Below are positions 19,221 to 30,431 of a stretch of 33,024 bases of DNA, piece by piece. The DNA comes from Myxococcales bacterium (lineage in GTDB: Bacteria > Myxococcota_A > Polyangia > Haliangiales > Haliangiaceae), in the NCBI GenBank assembly GCA_947483555.1, contig CANKMW010000098.1:1-33024 (forward strand), given 5' to 3'. The translations under genes were made by a program, and so were the position numbers. The notes beneath the pieces are model-generated. The model had not been told where the DNA came from and searched no databases. It worked only from the letters and a program-made list of their open reading frames with translations. The stretch's first letter is position 1. The number at the start of each line of letters is the position of its first letter.

Positions 19221-20963
19221 ATGTGGTCCGCTCACCTTCGTCGACGCGCTGGCTCGCGGCGCGCACGACTCGTCACCGTCGTCACCGTCGCATGGCTCGC
19301 CACCGGGGCCTGTGGCGGCGACGGGATCACCGTGGTGACCGTCCGCACCCGGCCCGCGGTCCGCGCCGTCGAGCAGGTCGAGGTGACGCTGGCCAACGCC
19401 AACGCCACCTTGACCGAGACCTTCGAGGTCGACGCGCGCACGTTCCCGCTCACGTTCAGCATCGAGACCGGCGGTCGCGACGGGCAACTCGAGATCCACG
19501 GCAGCGCGCTCGACGGCGACGGCGTCCTGATCGGCACCGGGGACACCGCGGTCGAGGTCGGCGGCCGCACCGACGTCGAGCTGATGATCGACCCCACCGA
19601 CTTCACCGTCAACACCAGCTTCGTCGGCGACCAGGCGCTCGCCTTTCGCGACGACGCCGGTGGACGCCAGCTCGCGATCTCGCCCGCCGGGGTGTTCACC
19701 GTGGGCTGGTCCGACTCGTGTCAGGTCGTCGGCCGCTGCGACGTCTTCGGGCGTCGCTTCGATACCCGCGGCGCGCCGGTCGCGACCTCGCTCGCCGCCG
19801 GCGTCGCTCAGTTCAACTTCAACCGGACCAATGGCCTCATCGGCTTCGAGCCCTCGCTCGCGACCAACGCCGATGGTGCCACGCTGGCGGCATGGTCCGA
19901 CGGCGGCGACCTCCTGGCCGTGGTCATCGACGCCGACGGCGTGGCCACCGCGGTCACCGAGACGACGGTGGCCAGCGGCACGGCGCCGTCGACTCCGGCC
20001 GCGACCGCGCTGCCCAACGGTCGCTTCATCGTGGCGTGGACCGAGAACGGCACGATGGCCGGGCAGCTCGTCGTCAAGGCGGTGTGGCTCGACGAGCGCG
20101 GGCAGCCGGTGGCCAACCCGGTGACCTCCACCGCGGCGGCGTACACGGTGTCGACGACGATCATCACCGACAAGGCGCCGCCGGCGCTGGTCGCGCTCGG
20201 CGACCAGTCGGCCAGCGCGATCGTGTGGCGCAACGGCAGCGTCCTGCGGGCCCGGTTCTACACCCCGGGTGGACTGCCGCGGTCCGCGCTCGATCTCTCG
20301 ATCGGCATGTTCGGCGTCGACGAGCTCGGCGAGCCGCAGATCGCCGCGGTGGCCCCCGATCTCGCGGTCCTGTTCGGCCGCCGCACCAGCGGCGGCGACG
20401 CCGACGCCGGCCAGCTCATCCTCCGCCGGGTCACCACCAGCGGCCAGCGCACCGGGGTCGACGCCATCGTCGCCCGCGAGGTCGACCTCCGGCCCATGGC
20501 CCTCGCCGCCCGACCCGACGGCGCGATCGCGGCGGTCTGGCAGGCCTGCCTCGGCGATAGCGACGGGTCGGCGTGCGGGGTCCGCTTCCAGCTGTTCCGC
20601 CCCACGCTGGCCGCGGTCGGCGCGCCGACGTTCGCCAACTCGACCACCGCCAACACCCAGATCGAGCCGTCGCTGGTCGCCCTGCCCGACGGCTCGTTCG
20701 TCGCCGCCTGGAGCGACGGCAGCCAGGCCGCGCCCGACACCGATGGCTTCGGGATCCGCGCCCGCATCATGTATCCGGCCTACGACGACACCGACGGGCT
20801 GGGCGCCAGGTGTACGCGGTCATCCGAGTGCGGCGAAGCCAACGTCTGCATGGCAGGCTCCGATAGCGCGGCCCGCTGTTACCGCGCCTGCGCCCTCGAT
20901 CGAACCTGCGCCTTCGGCGGCAGTTGCACGACCATGGGCGACGAGTCCGGCTGCCTGTTCTGA
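19221..20963 (+). CDS. Lipoprotein with propeller-like repeats
   Basis: 580 aa from ATG 19221, two bases after the TPR gene stop, so it is the third gene of the kinase operon. N-terminus with Arg-rich start, hydrophobic stretch and ATGAC giving a likely lipid-anchored C31. A short beta domain follows, then repeated units with the pattern LPNGRFIVAWTENG, LPDGSFVAAWSDGS and NADGATLAAWSDGG, typical of a blade-forming beta repeat. The last ~45 residues contain eight cysteines (CTRSSECGEANVCMAGS-type), as in other Myxococcota surface proteins. No enzyme motif is seen. Likely a surface recognition or structural protein. Confidence 0.8.
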   Translation: MWSAHLRRRAGSRRARLVTVVTVAWLATGACGGDGITVVTVRTRPAVRAVEQVEVTLANANATLTETFEVDARTFPLTFSIETGGRDGQLEIHGSALDGDGVLIGTGDTAVEVGGRTDVELMIDPTDFTVNTSFVGDQALAFRDDAGGRQLAISPAGVFTVGWSDSCQVVGRCDVFGRRFDTRGAPVATSLAAGVAQFNFNRTNGLIGFEPSLATNADGATLAAWSDGGDLLAVVIDADGVATAVTETTVASGTAPSTPAATALPNGRFIVAWTENGTMAGQLVVKAVWLDERGQPVANPVTSTAAAYTVSTTIITDKAPPALVALGDQSASAIVWRNGSVLRARFYTPGGLPRSALDLSIGMFGVDELGEPQIAAVAPDLAVLFGRRTSGGDADAGQLILRRVTTSGQRTGVDAIVAREVDLRPMALAARPDGAIAAVWQACLGDSDGSACGVRFQLFRPTLAAVGAPTFANSTTANTQIEPSLVALPDGSFVAAWSDGSQAAPDTDGFGIRARIMYPAYDDTDGLGARCTRSSECGEANVCMAGSDSAARCYRACALDRTCAFGGSCTTMGDESGCLF

Positions 20964-20979
20964 GCCGGCCGGGTCGACG

Positions 20980-22359
<1,380 letters not shown>

Positions 22360-22416
22360 CCGGTGATGAAGGTATCAGATTTGACTCGGCGCGCCGGTGC
22401 CCGTAGCTTCCAGGCA

Positions 22417-23184
22417 ATGCGTCTCCTGGCCGGTCTCAAGTTCTACCTGGCCGTCGTCGCGGTCTGCGTGGTCGTCGTTGGCGCGGTGGCGAGCTGCAAG
22501 AAGAAGCCGAAGACGCCGGCCTGTGACGGCACCGACGACTGCAAGGACGGGCTGGTCTGCGTCAACAAGCAGTGCGTGATGTGCTCGACCAACGCCGACT
22601 GCGGCGAGGGTCAGACCTGCAAGTCGGGCGCGTGCATCGCGAAGGCCGAGTGCACCAAGGACCTCGACTGCCCCGACGGCAAGGTCTGCCAGGCCGGGAC
22701 CTGTCGCACCTGCGCCAACGACGGCGAGTGCGGCCCGGGCGGTCAGTGCGTGGTCGGCAAGTGCAACCGCGCCACCGCCTGCAAGAGCGACGATGACTGC
22801 GCCGACGACGAGGATTGCGTCGACGGCTTCTGTCAGCGGCCCTGGGTCGGCGCCGGTGATGGCGGCGCTTGCCAGCTGGCGACGGTCTACTTCGCCGTCG
22901 ACGACGCCGCCATCGCCCAGAGCGAGCGCGACCAACTCGACGGCAACGCCGCATGCGTCGAGAAGACCAGCGGCAAGCAGGTCTACCTGATCGGCCACAC
23001 CGATTCGTCGGGCACCGACGAGTACAACATCGCGCTGTCCGAGCGCCGCGGCCAGACCGTCGCCGACTACATGGCCCGGCTCGGCACCGACCCGGCCCGC
23101 CTCCAGGTCGTGCCCAAGGGCGAGAGCGAGCCGAGTGGCATGGGCGAGGACAAGGACCGCCGGGTCGAGTTCCAGTGGCGCTGA
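22417..23184 (+). CDS. Pal-like OmpA-domain lipoprotein with cysteine-rich insert
   Basis: 255 aa from ATG 22417. Lipobox VASC with C27. Residues about 35-140 are a disulfide-type region with 19 or so cysteines in repeats such as CDGTDDCKDGLVCVNKQCV. The C-terminal OmpA/Pal domain (about 150-255) binds peptidoglycan: VYFAVDDAAI, then GHTDSSGTDEYNIALSERRGQTV, then DRRVEF with the conserved Asp, Asn and Arg positions. Pal anchors the outer membrane to peptidoglycan. Here the usual short Pal is extended by the Cys-rich part, and tolQRAB are not nearby, although a CpoB-like gene follows 43 bases later. This could be the main Pal or a paralogue. Confidence 0.85.
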   Translation: MRLLAGLKFYLAVVAVCVVVVGAVASCKKKPKTPACDGTDDCKDGLVCVNKQCVMCSTNADCGEGQTCKSGACIAKAECTKDLDCPDGKVCQAGTCRTCANDGECGPGGQCVVGKCNRATACKSDDDCADDEDCVDGFCQRPWVGAGDGGACQLATVYFAVDDAAIAQSERDQLDGNAACVEKTSGKQVYLIGHTDSSGTDEYNIALSERRGQTVADYMARLGTDPARLQVVPKGESEPSGMGEDKDRRVEFQWR

Positions 23185-23227
23185 GCGGCATCCCGTGGAC
23201 CGCCCGACTCTGCGACGAGGATTTCTG

Positions 23228-24070
23228 ATGACCAAGACGTTGCCGTTCCTGCTCACCGCTGCCCTCACCCTGCCCGGCTGCTTCTGGGCCACCACCAAGA
23301 GCGAGGGTAAGTCGCTGCGTCGCGACGTCACCGATCTCGAGGATCGGGTCACCAAGAAGGAGGAGGACGTCGCCGGCAAGGTCAACGAGCTCAAGCGTGT
23401 CCTCGACGAGGCCACCAAGATCCTCAAGCGCAACAGCGCTGACATCGGCGCCGACGTGGAGGCCCTGCGCACCGACATCCGGGTCTCGACCGGCCTGGTG
23501 TCGGCGGCCAAGAACATGCTCGACGAGGTCAAGGCCGAGCTCGACAAGTACCGCGCCGCCAACGACGAGCGCTTCACGGCCCTCGAGGGACGGTTGGCGG
23601 CGATCGAAGGCAAGGCGGTCGCTGGTGGCGGGGGCGGCGGCGGCGGCGGCGGCGGCGTCACCGGCAACCCCGACGAGCTGTGGGCGCAGGCCACGACCGC
23701 CTTCGGCGCCAAGCGCTGGAACGACGCCCGCGAATCCTTCAAGAAGCTGTCGCTCGGATTTCCCACCCACGACCGCGCCGACGACGCCCAGTACTTCCGC
23801 GGCGAGACCTACTTCCAGGAGCAGAAATGGGACAGCGCCATCGGCGAGTACCAGAAGGTGTGGGACAAGTTCGCCGACAGCTCGCTCGCCGACGATGCGC
23901 ACTTTCGTGCCGCCGAGTCGGCCGAGCAACTCAAGAACTGCACCGAGGCGCGCGCCTACCTGACCGCGATCAAGCAGAAGTTCCCGACCTCCAACCTGAT
24001 CAAGAAGACCGAGGCCAAGGACAAGGAGCTCAAGGCGGCGGCCAAGAACAAGAGCAAGTGCACGTCCTGA
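23228..24070 (+). CDS. CpoB/YbgF-like coiled-coil TPR lipoprotein
   Basis: 280 aa from ATG 23228, with GAGGA upstream. Lipobox LPGC with C18. Residues about 30-125 are a heptad-rich coiled coil (LRRDVTDLEDRVTKKEEDVAGKVNELKRVLDEATKIL). A run of eleven glycines follows (about 138-148), then TPR-like repeats (AQATTAFGAKRWNDARESFKKLSLGFPTHDRADDAQYFRGETYF ...). This coiled-coil plus TPR order matches YbgF/CpoB, which links Tol-Pal to cell-wall synthesis at division and usually sits next to pal, as here. The usual CpoB has a signal peptide; the lipobox here suggests a lipid-anchored version. Stop is directly adjacent to the opposing cytochrome gene stop. Confidence 0.82.
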   Translation: MTKTLPFLLTAALTLPGCFWATTKSEGKSLRRDVTDLEDRVTKKEEDVAGKVNELKRVLDEATKILKRNSADIGADVEALRTDIRVSTGLVSAAKNMLDEVKAELDKYRAANDERFTALEGRLAAIEGKAVAGGGGGGGGGGGVTGNPDELWAQATTAFGAKRWNDARESFKKLSLGFPTHDRADDAQYFRGETYFQEQKWDSAIGEYQKVWDKFADSSLADDAHFRAAESAEQLKNCTEARAYLTAIKQKFPTSNLIKKTEAKDKELKAAAKNKSKCTS

Positions 24071-24379
24071 TCAGAGATTGCCGGCTTCCTTGAACAGCCG
24101 GAGTCCGTCCGGCTTGAGCGGATAGGCTCCGCCGACCTTGGCGTGGCACGTGGTGCACGTCGCCGCCGCGTGAGTCTTCTTGTAGTCCTTGAGGAAGGCC
24201 TTCATCACCTTCTTGGCTTCATCCTGGCCGCCCTTCTTGCACGCGTTGCCCAGGAACTTGGTCTCGGTCTTGGCCCGCGAGCACGGCTTGCCAGCCGACG
24301 CATCGTTCGAGGTCAGACCGACGATGGTGAGCGTGCCGATGAAGGCGGCGATGAGCGTGAAGAACCCGAGCTTGGCCAT
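24071..24379 (-). CDS. Small monohaem c-type cytochrome-like protein
   Basis: 102 aa from ATG 24379, preceded by AGGGGA. N-terminal signal peptide ending near NDASAG. A single haem-binding motif CTTCH at 75-79 within a charged domain ending GGAYPLKPDGLRLFKEAG. Two further cysteines, C33 and C47, may form a disulfide. Class I cytochromes are of similar size, but the distal ligand methionine is not obvious, so its redox partner is unknown. Related small CxxCH proteins are common in delta-lineage bacteria. Convergent with the CpoB-like gene, with no base between the two stop codons. Confidence 0.8.
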   Translation of the reverse strand: MAKLGFFTLIAAFIGTLTIVGLTSNDASAGKPCSRAKTETKFLGNACKKGGQDEAKKVMKAFLKDYKKTHAAATCTTCHAKVGGAYPLKPDGLRLFKEAGNL

Positions 24380-24416
24380 GTTGGATCCCCTCTAGCCGTG
24401 ACGGCGAGTTGGTGGA

Positions 24417-24431
24417 TGGACGATGCGTCCA
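24417..24431. promoter_or_regulatory. Short palindrome between cytochrome and thiE
   Basis: TGGACG-ATG-CGTCCA lies 38 bases upstream of the cytochrome-like gene. It may be an operator for that gene. Weak evidence. The rest of 24380-24487 shows nothing recognisable. Confidence 0.25.
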
Positions 24432-24487
24432 CGTGCGCCATTCATACGCGTGACGCCGCGAAAGTTACCACGACGATCGTCACGAGA

Positions 24488-25144
24488 TCAGTCGGTTAGC
24501 GCGCCTCGCCAGGGGGCTCCCACCGCCTGGCCCGCGGCGCCCGGATCGGTGGCGGCGTTGACCGCCGCGATCGCGCAGGCCGCCGCCGCCCCGGCCCGCC
24601 ACACCTGCCCCGCCCGCTCCACCGTGACCCCGCCGATCGCCACCACCGGGATCCGTCCGGCGGCCACGACCGCCGCCGCCAGTCCCTCGACGCCGACCAC
24701 CGGATCCGGGTTGGCCTTGGTCCCGGTCGCGAACACCGGGCCGAAGCCCAGGTAGTCAGCACCGCCGCGCACCGCCGCCGCGACCTGCGGCAGGTCGTGG
24801 GTCGAGATGCCGATCACCATCGAAGCGCGCCGGGCCCCGAGGGCCGCGCACGCATCCGCGAGCGGCAGATCGTCCTGGCCCAGATGCACGCCGTCGGCCT
24901 CGACCGCCAGCGCCACGTCGAGCCGATCGTTGATGACCAGCAGCGCCGCCGCCGCGCGGGTCACCTGGCGAGCCATGCGCGCCGCCGCCAGCACCGAGCG
25001 CGTGCTCGCCGACGTGAGCCGCAGCTGCAGCACGGCAGCACCGGCGCCGCCCGCGGTCACCGGCGCCACCAGGATCCGGGCCAGCGCCTCGTCGTCGCGG
25101 TCGAGGATGGCGTAGAAGCCGCGGATCCGGCGCGCCAGCAACAT
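24488..25144 (-). CDS. thiE: Thiamine-phosphate synthase
   Basis: Joins the pyrimidine and thiazole phosphate halves of vitamin B1 to make thiamine monophosphate. 218 aa from ATG 25144, which places FYAILDRDD near the N-terminus as in the family; ATG 25186, with GAGG upstream, would add 14 residues. Seen: VLQLRL in place of the usual QLR(D/E)K, INDRLDVALAVEADGVHLGQDDLP with the magnesium/pyrophosphate residues, GADYLGFGPVFATGTK, and VAIGGV near the C-terminus. No other thi gene or TPP riboswitch is visible nearby. Divergent from uvrB, sharing a very short control region that holds a palindrome. Confidence 0.93.
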   Translation of the reverse strand: MLLARRIRGFYAILDRDDEALARILVAPVTAGGAGAAVLQLRLTSASTRSVLAAARMARQVTRAAAALLVINDRLDVALAVEADGVHLGQDDLPLADACAALGARRASMVIGISTHDLPQVAAAVRGGADYLGFGPVFATGTKANPDPVVGVEGLAAAVVAAGRIPVVAIGGVTVERAGQVWRAGAAAACAIAAVNAATDPGAAGQAVGAPWRGALTD

Positions 25145-25147
25145 AGC

Positions 25148-25163
25148 TGACAGGGGGGTGTCA
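25148..25163. promoter_or_regulatory. TGACA-N6-TGTCA palindrome between thiE and uvrB
   Basis: TGACA GGGGGG TGTCA, a 5+6+5 dyad, in the 43 bases separating the thiE ATG (25144) and the uvrB GTG (25188). It is followed by TAGACT (25174-25179), a possible -10 for uvrB. The same arm sequence and spacing recur just before the WYL-regulator gene at 27321-27336. Likely a regulator binding site. Confidence 0.55.
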
Positions 25164-25187
25164 ACGATCGGGGTAGACTGCGCCATC

Positions 25188-27242
<2,055 letters not shown>

Positions 27243-27320
27243 CCGCCGTGGTGTTCTTCACGGGTCGCTCCTGAAATCTGAGGGTAGCGTCTCGTCGGTC
27301 TTGACCGTGCGCCCCCCGCT

Positions 27321-27336
27321 TGACAGCCTTCTGTCA
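27321..27336. promoter_or_regulatory. Palindrome just before the WYL-regulator gene
   Basis: TGACAG-CCTT-CTGTCA is a perfect 6+4+6 dyad ending six bases before ATG 27343. Written as TGACA-N6-TGTCA it has the same arms and spacing as the site at 25148-25163. Its left arm overlaps a TTGACA hexamer (27320-27325). Probable autoregulatory operator; a hairpin blocking the start codon is an alternative. Confidence 0.55.
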
Positions 27337-27342
27337 GGTTTC

Positions 27343-28002
27343 ATGCGCAAGAAGTCCCGCCTGTTCGCGCTCGCCGAGGCCCTGCGCGGCCGCCGCACCG
27401 GGGTCACGGCGCAACAGCTCGCCGACCGCTTCGGGGTCACGATCCGCACCATCTACCGCGATCTCGGCGCCCTCCAGGACGCCGGGCTCCCGCTGCGCGC
27501 CGACCGCGGCCGCGGCGGCGGCTACGCGCTCGACAAGACCTACCAGCTGCCGCCGATCAACCTGACCGCGCGCGAGGGCGCCTTGCTGGTCGCGCTCGGC
27601 AAGATGGCGCTCGAGCACCGCCTGTTGCCGTTCTCGACTTCGATCGAGTCGGCCCTCGACAAGGTGCGGGGCGCGCTCTCGACGTCGGCGCAGCGCGAGC
27701 TGCTCCGGCTCGTCGACCAGCTGCAGATCGTCGGCGTCCCCGCGCTGCCGGTCACGCCGGCGGTCCGGGCGGCGGTCGAGACCGCGTGGTTCGAGGACCG
27801 CGCGCTGCGCATCCACTACCGCAAGGTCGCCTACGACCCGCCCGGGCTGCGCACGGTGCGGATCCGCAACCTGGTCTTCGACCGCGCCGTCACGCTCCTC
27901 AACTGCATCGACCTCGACAGCGGCGAGGAGCGCCAGTTTCGTCTCGAACGCATCGTCCAGGCCGAGGTCCTCGCACCCGAGCTGGCTCAGGTGCGGCGGT
28001 AG
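27343..28002 (+). CDS. WYL-type helix-turn-helix transcriptional regulator
   Basis: 219 aa from ATG 27343 (MRKKSRLFALAEALRGR), the usual N-terminus of this family; TTG 27301 would add 14 residues across the palindrome. N-terminal winged HTH (about 3-60): VTAQQLADRFGVTIRTIYRDLGALQDAGLPLRADRGRGGGYAL, the classical YafY/DeoR-like pattern. The C-terminal WYL-like domain (about 140-215) has ALRIHYRKV and a QFRLERIVQAEVL end, but the eponymous Trp-Tyr-Leu is replaced (VTL in RAVTLLNC). WYL domains bind single-stranded DNA or nucleotides in several DNA-damage regulators (PafBC, DriD). Its place after uvrB and the shared palindromes suggest a role in repair control; this is inference. Confidence 0.88.
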   Translation: MRKKSRLFALAEALRGRRTGVTAQQLADRFGVTIRTIYRDLGALQDAGLPLRADRGRGGGYALDKTYQLPPINLTAREGALLVALGKMALEHRLLPFSTSIESALDKVRGALSTSAQRELLRLVDQLQIVGVPALPVTPAVRAAVETAWFEDRALRIHYRKVAYDPPGLRTVRIRNLVFDRAVTLLNCIDLDSGEERQFRLERIVQAEVLAPELAQVRR

Positions 28003-28598
28003 CGGATCCGCCAGATCGGCAGGCCGGTCTGCTCGGCGTTCTGTTCCCGCCACGACCGCACGCCGTAGGGATTGCCGGCGCGCCAGAAGGTCCACTCGCC
28101 GGCCAGGTTGGTGAACAGCTCGTCGCGGCGCTCGAACGACTCCATCGCGTCGAGCGCCACCTCCCACACGTCCGATTGCACCAGCACCTCGGCGCCGGCC
28201 CGCGCGATCTCGCCGATCCCCACCACCAGCGCGTCGTCGACCATCCGGCGCTCGACGTGCCGGCGCTTGAACCACGGATCCGGAAAATTGATGTACACGC
28301 GATCCACCGCCGCGGGCGCGAAGATCTCGCCGAGGTGCTTCTGCGCCTGGCAGAAGACCGCGACCACCGGCAGGCGGTTCGCCCGGGCTCGGCGGTTGAC
28401 CAGGTCGACCAGCTCGGTGCGGATCTCGAGGCCGACGTAGGTCCGGCGTGGATCGACGGCGGCGCGTTCGAACAGGAACTGGGCATCGGCGCACCCGATC
28501 TCGACCTCGATCGGGCACCCGGCGGGCAACGCCGGGCGTTCGCCGCGGAACGCGTCGTAGCTGGCGAGCAGCGGATTGACGTGCTGCCGGACTCGCAT
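27987..28598 (-). CDS. trmB: tRNA (guanine-N7-)-methyltransferase
   Basis: Makes m7G46 in the variable loop of tRNAs using S-adenosylmethionine. 203 aa from ATG 28598. Seen: SAM motif I as VEIGCADAQFLFERA (the family usually has G-x-G-x-G; here GCADA), YVGLEIR, then INFPDPWFKRRHVERRMV, the diagnostic PDPW-K-RH-KRR motif, and GVRSWREQN near the C-terminus. It starts seven bases after the Nudix gene stop and is last in that operon. Its 3' end overlaps the convergent WYL-regulator gene by 16 bases. Confidence 0.92.
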   Translation of the reverse strand: MRVRQHVNPLLASYDAFRGERPALPAGCPIEVEIGCADAQFLFERAAVDPRRTYVGLEIRTELVDLVNRRARANRLPVVAVFCQAQKHLGEIFAPAAVDRVYINFPDPWFKRRHVERRMVDDALVVGIGEIARAGAEVLVQSDVWEVALDAMESFERRDELFTNLAGEWTFWRAGNPYGVRSWREQNAEQTGLPIWRIRYRRT

Positions 28599-28605
28599 GG
28601 CCCTG

Positions 28606-29067
28606 CTACGCGTCGACCGGCGCGACGTGCGCGTCGAGCGCCAGGTATCCGAACTGACGGACGTTGAGGGGCGAGGCCAGGCCGTCGAGCCCGCCCTTGT
28701 CGACCCAGCGCCAATCCACCAGCTCGTCGTTGGGCACCACGGTGGCGTCGGCGGGGACATCGGCGACGAACACGAAGTTCATGTGCAGCCCCTTGGATCC
28801 GGCGACGTGTTCCTCGTAGCCGATGAACCCCCACGGCACCCCATCGAGCGCCCCGACCAGCGGGCCAAACCGCCCGATCAAGCCGCTCTCCTCCCGCAGC
28901 TCACGCACCGCGGCTTCGAGCGGCGTCTCGCCCGGCTCCACCTCGCCGCCGAGCGGCAGCCAGGTCTGCAAGCGGCGATGGAAGATCACCAGGACCTCGC
29001 CCGCAGCTCCGCCGCGGCGGGCGTACACCGCGACCGAGAACGCACGCCGGTCGACCGCGGCCGTCAC
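28606..29067 (-). CDS. Nudix hydrolase
   Basis: 153 aa. Nudix hydrolases cleave nucleoside diphosphates linked to another moiety, using Mg2+. A complete Nudix box (GX5EX7REUXEEXGU) starts at GGEVEPGE near residue 41 and ends REESGL near residue 63. The N-terminus FSVAVYARRGG and the C-terminal VPNDELVDWRWVDKGGLDGL are typical of the fold. The substrate cannot be predicted. Start ATG overlaps the TIG lipoprotein stop by 4 bp (ATGA), and trmB follows after seven bases, so it may be a housecleaning enzyme carried in a mixed operon. Confidence 0.92.
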   Translation of the reverse strand: MTAAVDRRAFSVAVYARRGGAAGEVLVIFHRRLQTWLPLGGEVEPGETPLEAAVRELREESGLIGRFGPLVGALDGVPWGFIGYEEHVAGSKGLHMNFVFVADVPADATVVPNDELVDWRWVDKGGLDGLASPLNVRQFGYLALDAHVAPVDA

Positions 29068-29414
29068 GGCAGGACCTCGAAGGCCAGCGCGTTGGACGAC
29101 CGCCCGTCGACGGTGACGATCACGTCGGTCATCCCGGTCGGGGCCGCCGCGGGCACGGTCACGTCGATGGCGGCTGCCGACCAGCTCACCACCCGGGCTC
29201 GCGCCATCGGCAGGTCGAGACCAAAATCCACCGCGCCGGGAGGCAAGCTCGTGCAGCTGCCATCGTCGGCAGCGGCGCCCGCGCCGCAGAAGCCGACGCC
29301 ACGCACGGTCACCATCACACCCCGCACGCCCTGGGCCGGCTCGAGCGCATCGAGCATCGGCCCCGCCGCCGGCTGACAGGCCGCCAGCCCGATGGCTGCG
29401 ACCGCCAGCTTCAT
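29064..29414 (-). CDS. Small lipoprotein with an IPT/TIG-like domain
   Basis: 116 aa from ATG 29414. Lipobox LAAC with C13. The mature part is a single Ig-like fold typical of IPT/TIG domains: MLDALEPAQGVRGVMVTVRGVGFCG at the start, VVSWSAAAIDVTVPAAAPTGMTDVIVTVDGRSSN near the end. Cysteines in the loop GFCGAG and GSCTSLPP may pair. Likely an envelope binding or structural protein. Translation is coupled to the Nudix gene by a 4-bp overlap, and its start overlaps the stop of a 21-residue ORF upstream. Confidence 0.78.
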   Translation of the reverse strand: MKLAVAAIGLAACQPAAGPMLDALEPAQGVRGVMVTVRGVGFCGAGAAADDGSCTSLPPGAVDFGLDLPMARARVVSWSAAAIDVTVPAAAPTGMTDVIVTVDGRSSNALAFEVLP

Positions 29415-29476
29415 GGCGCGACCTGCTTCCCGTCCTCGGATTCTCGATCGTCGGTGGTGTCGATGAAGAAACGCAC
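29411..29476 (-). CDS. Possible 21-residue leader ORF
   Basis: GTG at 29476 preceded by AGGAGG (29486-29481), the strongest ribosome-binding site in the region. It encodes MRFFIDTTDDRESEDGKQVAP and its TGA overlaps the ATG of the TIG lipoprotein (ATGA). The spacing of four bases is short. The charged peptide has no known similarity. It could be a genuine small protein or a leader that couples translation of the operon. Confidence 0.5.
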   Translation of the reverse strand: MRFFIDTTDDRESEDGKQVAP

Positions 29477-29558
29477 GGGGCCTCCTCGATGCTCGGCTCG
29501 CAATGTTGCGCGCGCCTCGTGAACGGTCGTAGCGTGGGCCGCGCCGCGGCGTCAATCC

Positions 29559-30431
29559 ATGGCCAAGCACGTCATCGTCGGCTGCGCCGGTCTACCGCAT
29601 GGTGTGGGCTGGCCGCGGTACTTCCAGCGCCTACCGTACCTCGAGACGTCCGCGCTGCTGAACGGACCGGTCCGTCCATCGGTGCTGCGGCGGTGGAAGG
29701 AGGGCGCCCGTCACGGTGGGGCCTTCGGGGTCGTCGCGCCGGCGATCGTCACGCACGCACCCGGCCCGCGCGGCTACGGCCCCGGCGGATGGACGGTCCC
29801 TGCCGAGCGAGCCCATGAAGCGGGCAGCTTCCGCCCCACCGAGCTCGTGAAGCAAGGCGTCGCCACCCTGGTCGACGCCCTGACGACGCTCGACGCCGGT
29901 GTCGCGGTGTTCCGCACCCCGCCGGAGTTCTCGCCGTCACAGTCGAACCGCGACGCGCTGCGCCGGTTCTTCAGTGAGGAAGCGACCATCGACCGCATGG
30001 GCGGCCGCGCCCGGGTCTGGATGCCTTCCGGCCTGTGGGATCCGCTGACCGCGCACACCCTCGCCGGTCAGCTGGGCATCCTGTGCGGTCTCGATCCACT
30101 CGGCGCCGATCCGGAGAACCGGTTCGCGTCGATGTGGGCCGAGATGTCCGGCGACGACGCGTACCTCGTCGTGAGCGGCCTCGGCCGTGGCCGGCGGCGC
30201 ACCAGCAACGATCACCTCGAGCAGATCGCCGAGATCGCGCTGCGACACGACCGCACATGGGTCGTGTTCGCAACCGTCGATCCGTTCCCCGATGCCATCC
30301 GGTTCGCCAAGCTCGCGAGTCCCCATGCGTTGCCGTTGCGCGGCAGTGACGCGCAACCTGGCGGACCCGACGGGGGCGACGCGGACGACGACCCCGATGG
30401 CGATCCCGATGATGCCGATCTGTCGGAGTGA
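29559..30431 (+). CDS. DUF72 (YecE-like) protein
   Basis: 290 aa. The N-terminus VIVGCAGLPHGVGWPRYFQRLPYLETSALLNGPVRPSVLRRW and the following FGVVAPAIVTH, GSFRPTELV, VAVFRTPPEFSPSQSNRDALRRFF segments match the TIM-barrel DUF72/YecE pattern of G-C-G, YF, E, TP and FxP blocks. The biochemical role of this family is not established. A 25-residue acidic tail (GGDADDDPDGDPDDADLSE) is appended. No visible ribosome-binding site. The stop codon directly abuts the stop of the opposing small gene. Confidence 0.75.
   Translation: MAKHVIVGCAGLPHGVGWPRYFQRLPYLETSALLNGPVRPSVLRRWKEGARHGGAFGVVAPAIVTHAPGPRGYGPGGWTVPAERAHEAGSFRPTELVKQGVATLVDALTTLDAGVAVFRTPPEFSPSQSNRDALRRFFSEEATIDRMGGRARVWMPSGLWDPLTAHTLAGQLGILCGLDPLGADPENRFASMWAEMSGDDAYLVVSGLGRGRRRTSNDHLEQIAEIALRHDRTWVVFATVDPFPDAIRFAKLASPHALPLRGSDAQPGGPDGGDADDDPDGDPDDADLSE

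Noticed and set aside
23624..23661. GGC run in the cpoB-like gene as a phase-variation switch
   Set aside because: Triplet units keep the frame, so slippage would change only the glycine number.
24380..24487. TPP riboswitch near thiE
   Set aside because: The region upstream of thiE is only 43 bases to uvrB and lacks the CUGAGA/THI-box pattern; 24380-24487 is downstream of thiE.
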